Source of the DNA: Streptomyces sp. WM6378
GTDB lineage: Bacteria; Actinomycetota; Actinomycetes; Streptomycetales; Streptomycetaceae
Assembly: GCF_001279695.1 (NCBI RefSeq)
Contig: NZ_LGDD01000043.1
Coordinates: 1-17,860, forward strand
DNA length: 17,860 nt
Reading direction: 5' to 3'
Positions 12,803 to 17,860 of the stretch are shown in pieces. Each line of letters starts with the position of its first letter. The first letter of the stretch is position 1. The position numbers were made by a program, and so were the translations under genes. The notes beneath the pieces were generated by a model. It saw only the letters and a program-made list of their open reading frames with translations. It was not told where the DNA came from and did no database searches.

Positions 12803-13174
12803 ATGAATGCCGATCAGTTCGTCAAGGAGTGGGCGAGCGCCTACAACGATCAGGACTTCGACCGGTTCGGGGCGCTGTTCACCGACGACGTCGCCTACAC
12901 CCTCAAAGCCTTCGGTCTCGCTTTCACGGGCCGGGACGCCTGGGTGGGCCACGTGCGGGAGTACGCGGCCGCCGTGCCCGACCGCAGGCTGACCGTCAAG
13001 CGGACCGTCGCGGACGGGGACACCATCGCGGTCGAATACGACTTCGCGGGCACCAGCGCCGGGGTCATGGCGAACCTGCCGCCCAAGGGAGAGCCGGTCA
13101 CGGTCAGCTTCTGCACCATCCTGCAGCTGCGCGGCGACCGCGCGGCTGCGCAGGTCGACTACCTCGGCGGCTAG
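12803..13174 (+). CDS. SnoaL-like / NTF2-fold protein (123 aa)
   Basis: ATG 12803 has a strong AGGAGG 6 bases upstream. The protein starts MNADQFVKEWASAYNDQDFD and continues RFGALFTDDVAYTLKAFGLA, FTGRDAWVGHVREY, then ADGDTIAVEYDFAGTSAG and a final AAAQVDYLGG. The pattern W..ayn..D...l..lft.Dv.......G...G...v......v.D is typical of the SnoaL-like polyketide-cyclase-like/NTF2 cone fold, a small pocket used for isomerases, hydrolases and binding proteins of secondary metabolism. The substrate cannot be read from the sequence. It sits 57 bases after VOC-A and 75 before VOC-B, so it is likely co-transcribed. It has no counterpart in the inverted VOC pair at 15.7-16.7 kb. Confidence 0.8.
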   Translation: MNADQFVKEWASAYNDQDFDRFGALFTDDVAYTLKAFGLAFTGRDAWVGHVREYAAAVPDRRLTVKRTVADGDTIAVEYDFAGTSAGVMANLPPKGEPVTVSFCTILQLRGDRAAAQVDYLGG

Positions 13175-13249
13175 CCACCTGCGGCCCCGCCCGCGACAGC
13201 ACACACCAACACACCCCTACACCCACCCACACATCAAAGGAGTATGACC

Positions 13250-13636
13250 ATGGGTTACGCACCCTGCTTCAGCGTCAAGGACACCGCAGCCAGCATCGCC
13301 TTCTACGAGAAGCTCGGCTTCACCGTGGACTCCAGCGGCGCCAAGCCCGGCGACGACATCCACATGCTGCTCCACGGCGGCGAGTTCTGCGGAATGCTCT
13401 ACAGCAACGCGGACCTGAAGAAGTGGCTGCCCGTCCTCGCGGACACCCCCATCGGCTTCGCCGGCATGCACTACCTGGGCGTCGACGATCTCCAGGCCAC
13501 GCACGACCTCATCGCCCAGCACGCCGAGATCGTCAAGCCCCTCGCCGAGCACAACGGCATGCGCCTGTTCTACTTCCGCGACCTCGACGGCTACGTCATC
13601 GGCGTCAACGAGAAGGCCGCTGCCCCTGCCGTCTAG
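13250..13636 (+). CDS. VOC family protein, type B (128 aa)
   Basis: Of two nearby ATGs (13244 and 13250), the second is chosen because AAGGAG lies 7 bases before it and only 1 base before the first. The sequence starts MGYAPCFSVKDTAASIAFYE and shows both VOC modules: KLGFTVDSSGAKPGDDIHML and, after PIGFAGMHYLGVDD, the final RLFYFRDLDGYVIGVNE. The last strand has G-Y-V-I-G-V where metal-dependent members have N-x-I-E. The first ligand His is also absent, so it is probably a non-metal binding protein of bleomycin-resistance type. It is very similar to the minus-strand gene at 15743-16150 (shared ...FCGMLYSNADLKKWLPVLAD...). It is third in the cluster, with the exporter next. Confidence 0.85.
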   Translation: MGYAPCFSVKDTAASIAFYEKLGFTVDSSGAKPGDDIHMLLHGGEFCGMLYSNADLKKWLPVLADTPIGFAGMHYLGVDDLQATHDLIAQHAEIVKPLAEHNGMRLFYFRDLDGYVIGVNEKAAAPAV

Positions 13637-13885
13637 AGCCTGCCCGGCGGACCCTGTCCGGTGAGCGGGGGCCCGGCACGCCGATCTGCGGCGTTGCTGT
13701 CAATCGCCGACGCCCTGCGTCACCTTGGTCCCCGCGGTGCTGCTGAACGCACCAGGCGCCCCCGCTCACCGGCACCTCACAGCCAAGTCACCTCAACTGC
13801 CAGCTGCCGCCCGACAGATCCCAGGCCTCCCCTCCGGGCCACCCGGCCCCACAGAGCCGGCACCACCGCGGAACGAAGCCCTGCC

Positions 13886-15450
<1,565 letters not shown>

Positions 15451-15742
15451 AACCAGCACCCACGGGGGCAAGCGCACCACCAGGAAGCGATCACCGGTGC
15501 GGCACGGACTCCTCGCCGTCACGGGCTCCCGTGAGAACAACCGGTCGCGTTTTCGGCATCGAGCTGCCCGTGTTCTGTCTGAACGGGCGTGACCGATTTC
15601 TGGCATGGTGCCAAATGGCATGCGCATCAGCCTGGTTACGAGTCCTGGCCGTAAGGCGCTGTTGTCGCTCCCAACACCAGGGCGACCGGCTGCACGGCTT
15701 GCACCGGCACCATCTTGCCTGTCCGCCGGAGTTTATTCCTGG

Positions 15743-16150
15743 TCAGGTGTATTTGCCGAGGTCGCTGGCCTGGAGGGCGGCGTTGTCGTTGATGCCGACG
15801 ACGTAGCCGTCCGGGTCGCGGAAGTAGAACATGCGCTGACCGGTGTGGTCGGTGCCGGTGTCCTTGACGATCTCGGCGTGCTCGGCGATGTGGTCGTGGG
15901 CAGCGTCGAAGTTGTCCACGGCAAGGTAGAACATGCCGGCGAACCCGATGGGGACGTCCGCCAGGACGGGCAGCCACTTCTTCAAGTCGGCGTTGCTGTA
16001 GAGCATTCCGCAGAATCCGCCCTGGTAGGTCAGCATGTGAATGTCGTCCCCGGGACTGGCGGTGCTGGAATCGACATCGAAGCCGAGCTTCTTGTAGAAC
16101 GCGATGCTGGCAGCGGTGTCCTGGACACTCAGACAGGGCGCGAACGGCAT
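15743..16150 (-). CDS. VOC family protein, type B paralogue (135 aa)
   Basis: ATG 16150 follows GGAGG 5 bases away. The product begins MPFAPCLSVQDTAASIAFYK and continues KLGFDVDSSTASPGDDIHML, QGGFCGMLYSNADLKKWLPV, LADVPIGFAGMFYLAVDNFD, and ends with MFYFRDPDGYVVGINDNAAL. By eye roughly two thirds of residues match the type B protein at 13250, including the missing metal-ligand positions, so they are recent paralogues. It follows the type A relative (16305-16699) on the minus strand with 154 bases between, the same A-then-B order as in the + cluster but without the SnoaL-like gene. Confidence 0.85.
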   Translation of the reverse strand: MPFAPCLSVQDTAASIAFYKKLGFDVDSSTASPGDDIHMLTYQGGFCGMLYSNADLKKWLPVLADVPIGFAGMFYLAVDNFDAAHDHIAEHAEIVKDTGTDHTGQRMFYFRDPDGYVVGINDNAALQASDLGKYT

Positions 16151-16304
16151 GGGTCCTCCACGGGCAGGTCCGGCTTTTCAACAGGGCGGCGAGCAGGGGC
16201 CGGCATACGCCGGCACCCCCCGGTTCCTTTCTCCTCCTGCCCGGGCGGCTCTGCACTCCGGGGGCCACCGTCCCGGTGAGAGCAGCCCCCTTGGAGCGGT
16301 GGTC

Positions 16305-16699
16305 TCAGCGGGGGCCGCTGATGCAGAAAGGCTGGCTGGAGGGGTCGAGCAGGGCGGTCCAGTGGTCCCCGCCCGGCTGGTGGGCGGGCCTGGTGGCGCC
16401 CAGTTCCACGAGCTGCTTCTCTGCCGCCTCGGCGTCGTCGAACGTGGTGTCCCTGGGGAAGGCGAGTTCGTCCTGGCGCCAGGCGGGGGTCTTGAACGCC
16501 GTGGCGGACCGGAAGACCATCATGTCGCCCACCCACACCGGGAAGGCCGCAGCGTTGCCGTCCTCGTCCGAATACGGCTCGGAGACCCGCGGGCCGAGGG
16601 CTGCGGCGTAGAACCCGCGATGTCGCATCCGTCCTCGGCCCAGGCCGTATGCGACAGGACCCGGCCGGTCACAGCGCCGCCGGCGTTTGTTTCGAGCAT
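16305..16699 (-). pseudogene. VOC family protein, type A relative, with frameshift
   Basis: ATG 16699 (after GGGGAAGA) opens MLETNAGGAVTGRVLSHTAW then AEDGCDIAG. One base over, the protein continues FYAAALGPRVSEPYSDEDGN, VWVGDMMVFRSATAFKTPAW, DTTFDDAEAAEKQLVELGAT and HWTALLDPSSQPFCISGPR. Adding one G at about 16609-16614 restores a single protein that aligns with the type A gene at 12335 (FYAAAL; LGAT-P-HQPGG-HWT-LLDPS-QPFCIS). Elsewhere the two differ a good deal, so the pair is older than the type B pair or evolves faster. The frameshift is either decay or a sequencing error. No GTAC-type operator is found upstream. Confidence 0.75.
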
Positions 16700-16719
16700 G
16701 GCTCTTCCCCTGTGGTGTG

Positions 16720-16755
16720 GGTCGGCCGGGCGGTTTCCGCCCTCTGGAGCCGACC
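16720..16755. repeat. Nested inverted repeat upstream of VOC-A'
   Basis: Outer arms GGTCGGC (16720-16726) and GCCGACC (16749-16755) enclose a hairpin GGGCGG-TTT-CCGCCC (16728-16742). It lies 20-55 bases upstream of the VOC-A' start codon (minus sense), so it is placed as a leader or operator. It does not resemble the GTAC motif. Confidence 0.4.
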
Positions 16756-16844
16756 GTAACGAGCAAGCAGGGCGAGGAATGTCCTCCATGGCTCACGGCG
16801 GGTGTGCGGGGGCGGGTGCCGGGGTGGGTGGGTAGCGTGAGGCC

Positions 16845-17171
16845 ATGGCCTATGACGAGGTACTGGCGGAACGAGTCCAGGAGCTGCTGGAACAGAGCGA
16901 CGCGGTCGTGGCGAAGAAGATGTTCGGCGGGCTCGTCTTCACCGTGCAGGGGAACACGGCGGTCGGCGTGGTCGGCGACGACCTGCTGGTACGAGTCGCC
17001 CCGGACAGCACCCCACGCGCCCTCGCCCAACCCGGCGCACGGCCCTACGAGTTCCGCGGCCGGATCTCGAAAGGCTGGGTACTGGTCTCAGGAGAAGTCC
17101 TCGACGACGACATCCTGGACAACTGGCTGGAGCTGGGCCGGGAAGCCGCCGCCGAGCATCCGCCCAAGTGA
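16845..17171 (+). CDS. TfoX/Sxy N-terminal domain family protein (108 aa)
   Basis: ATG 16845 follows GTGAGG closely. The sequence MAYDEVLAERVQELLEQSDA then VVAKKMFGGLVFTVQGNTAV, GVVGDDLLVRVAP, and RISKGWVLVSGEVLDDDILD matches the TfoX_N pattern (KxMFGGxxFxxxGxMxxGxxxDxLxVRV; P.....R..RG.v.v). In gamma-proteobacteria Sxy/TfoX controls competence with CRP. Actinobacterial single-domain relatives are uncharacterised, and the name should not be read as a competence function. Small MFGG-domain proteins like this and YjbR-like proteins often occur near VOC and SnoaL-like genes. It is divergent from VOC-A' and has its own promoter region of about 145 bases. Confidence 0.85.
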   Translation: MAYDEVLAERVQELLEQSDAVVAKKMFGGLVFTVQGNTAVGVVGDDLLVRVAPDSTPRALAQPGARPYEFRGRISKGWVLVSGEVLDDDILDNWLELGREAAAEHPPK

Positions 17172-17660
17172 CCCGGGCCGGAGGCAGGCATCATCTGTCA
17201 CAGGCCGGGGTGCACGGTGGGCGGCACACCTCGGTGGGCTCCCGCCGACCCCGTAGGCGCTCCACGGCTCGGTCAGAAGCAGTGCGCGAGGGGGCCGGGC
17301 CCCACCCGCAGGGACCGTCCACTCGTCGCAGCGCGGCAGCGCCGGGCCCACACAACTCGGCCTCCCCGCAGACTCATCCCGCCGCATGCCGACTGCCCCG
17401 GGCGAGTCATCAGGGCCGCGCCGGACTCTTGGACTGCGTGGGTCAGGAAACGAAGTGCACCAGAGTCCCGGGGGAAGTCATGGCGCCCCGGGACTCGGTA
17501 CATGCAGCGGATCTTGCTCGGGCGGGCCAGGCGGACGGGCCTGCCGCATACCATCACGCGGCCCTGAGAAAGCCCCGCGCCAGGGCAGGTGGCCGGTCGG
17601 ACCCTGCCGGGGACAGCACACCAGCCCCGCCCGGGCCCAGGGTGAGGCGTGGTCGGCGCT
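17172..17660. other. Intergenic stretch, no convincing gene
   Basis: Several open frames exist on both strands but all are Arg/Pro/Gly-rich without a ribosome-binding site or protein-like pattern, as expected from GC-rich non-coding DNA. The only distinct structure is the hairpin at 17463-17496. This would hold the 3' end regions of the TfoX-like gene and of the gene entering from the right. Confidence 0.5.
17463..17496. repeat. 11-bp-arm hairpin
   Basis: GAGTCCCGGGG (17463-17473) and CCCCGGGACTC (17486-17496) are perfect inverted arms with a 12-base loop. There is no T-tract. It lies between two convergent genes (TfoX-like and the right-edge gene) and may act as a terminator. Confidence 0.45.
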
Positions 17661-17860
17661 TCAGCGGTCCTTCGTGGTCGGAACGTGGGGCTCGTCCGGC
17701 TCGCCGGTGGTGGTGAGCGCGCGGGCCACGTCCTGCAGCAGCCGTGCGAACTCCTCCAGGTGCGGGGCGAGTTCGGGGCTTCCTCGGAAGGTGCTGCCGG
17801 GGCCGGGGTCGAGGTCGAAGAGTTGGAGGGCGATGCGGCGGGGGGCGTCGGCGGCCAGTT
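17661..17860 (-). CDS. Hypothetical protein, C-terminal part (runs off right edge)
   Basis: The minus-strand frame reads LAADAPRRIALQLFDLDPGP, GSTFRGSPELAPHLEEFARL, LQDVARALTTTGEPDEPHVP and TTKDR, ending TGA at 17661-17663. Codon bias and the amphipathic helix LEEFARLLQDVARAL indicate real coding. About 66 residues are visible and no family is recognised. The acidic, Pro/Thr-rich last 15 residues look disordered. Confidence 0.6.
   Translation of the reverse strand, partial: LAADAPRRIALQLFDLDPGPGSTFRGSPELAPHLEEFARLLQDVARALTTTGEPDEPHVPTTKDR

Noticed and set aside
15636..15742. Short minus-strand ORF (MVPVQAVQPVALVLGATTAP...) after VOC-B'
   Set aside because: It has 25 codons, no ribosome-binding site and no recognised family; insufficient evidence for a gene.

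Overview
This window reads as a Streptomyces (or close actinomycete) chromosomal accessory region. The coding sequence is very GC-rich with strong third-position G/C bias, GTG and TTG starts are common, and several families are typical of streptomycetes: an I36-type secreted inhibitor, decayed IS630/IS1182/IS6 transposases, an EmrB/QacA-type exporter and winged-helix AlkZ-like proteins.

Layout. (i) 1-3.2 kb is a graveyard of mobile-element and gene fragments: an IS630-type transposase C-terminus (+), an IS1182/IS5-type transposase C-terminus (-), a frameshifted small membrane protein (+), a frameshifted DUF7691-like N-terminus (-), two overlapping small unknown ORFs (-), a frameshifted IS6-type transposase tail (-), an I36-type secreted protein (-), and an internally deleted IS630 copy (-). 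(ii) 3.2-8.3 kb carries a membrane-anchored or secreted alpha/alpha-toroid-like protein (-), small hypothetical ORFs (-), a GNAT acetyltransferase (+) and a secreted 137-aa protein (-) that share a bidirectional terminator, and a DedA-family membrane protein (-). (iii) 8.5-15.5 kb is the most coherent part: an atypical SDR oxidoreductase and a YjbR-like protein (+), a TetR regulator (-), a winged-helix AlkZ-like protein (-) with a 16-codon leader ORF, and a + strand cluster VOC-A / SnoaL-like / VOC-B / DHA2 exporter. (iv) 15.7-17.2 kb holds a second, inverted VOC-A'/VOC-B' pair (-), with VOC-A' frameshifted, and a TfoX-like protein (+). A truncated unknown gene (-) enters from the right edge.

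How region iii may work together. Four copies of the 12-bp motif GTAC-N4-GTAC occur in the window, all between 8.5 and 12.3 kb. They lie upstream of the SDR gene, the TetR gene, the AlkZ-like gene and the VOC cluster. The TetR-site copy extends to a perfect 6-bp-arm palindrome. I infer a small TetR regulon that couples a possible DNA-lesion protein, VOC binding proteins, a SnoaL-fold protein, an oxidoreductase and a drug exporter. That is a plausible resistance or detoxification locus for a reactive or genotoxic small molecule. The ligand and function are not shown by the sequence.

Sequence quality caution: the exporter gene is broken by implausible poly-C runs (14502-14584) that look like an assembly or base-calling artefact. 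Other single-base frameshifts in the window could be real decay or errors.
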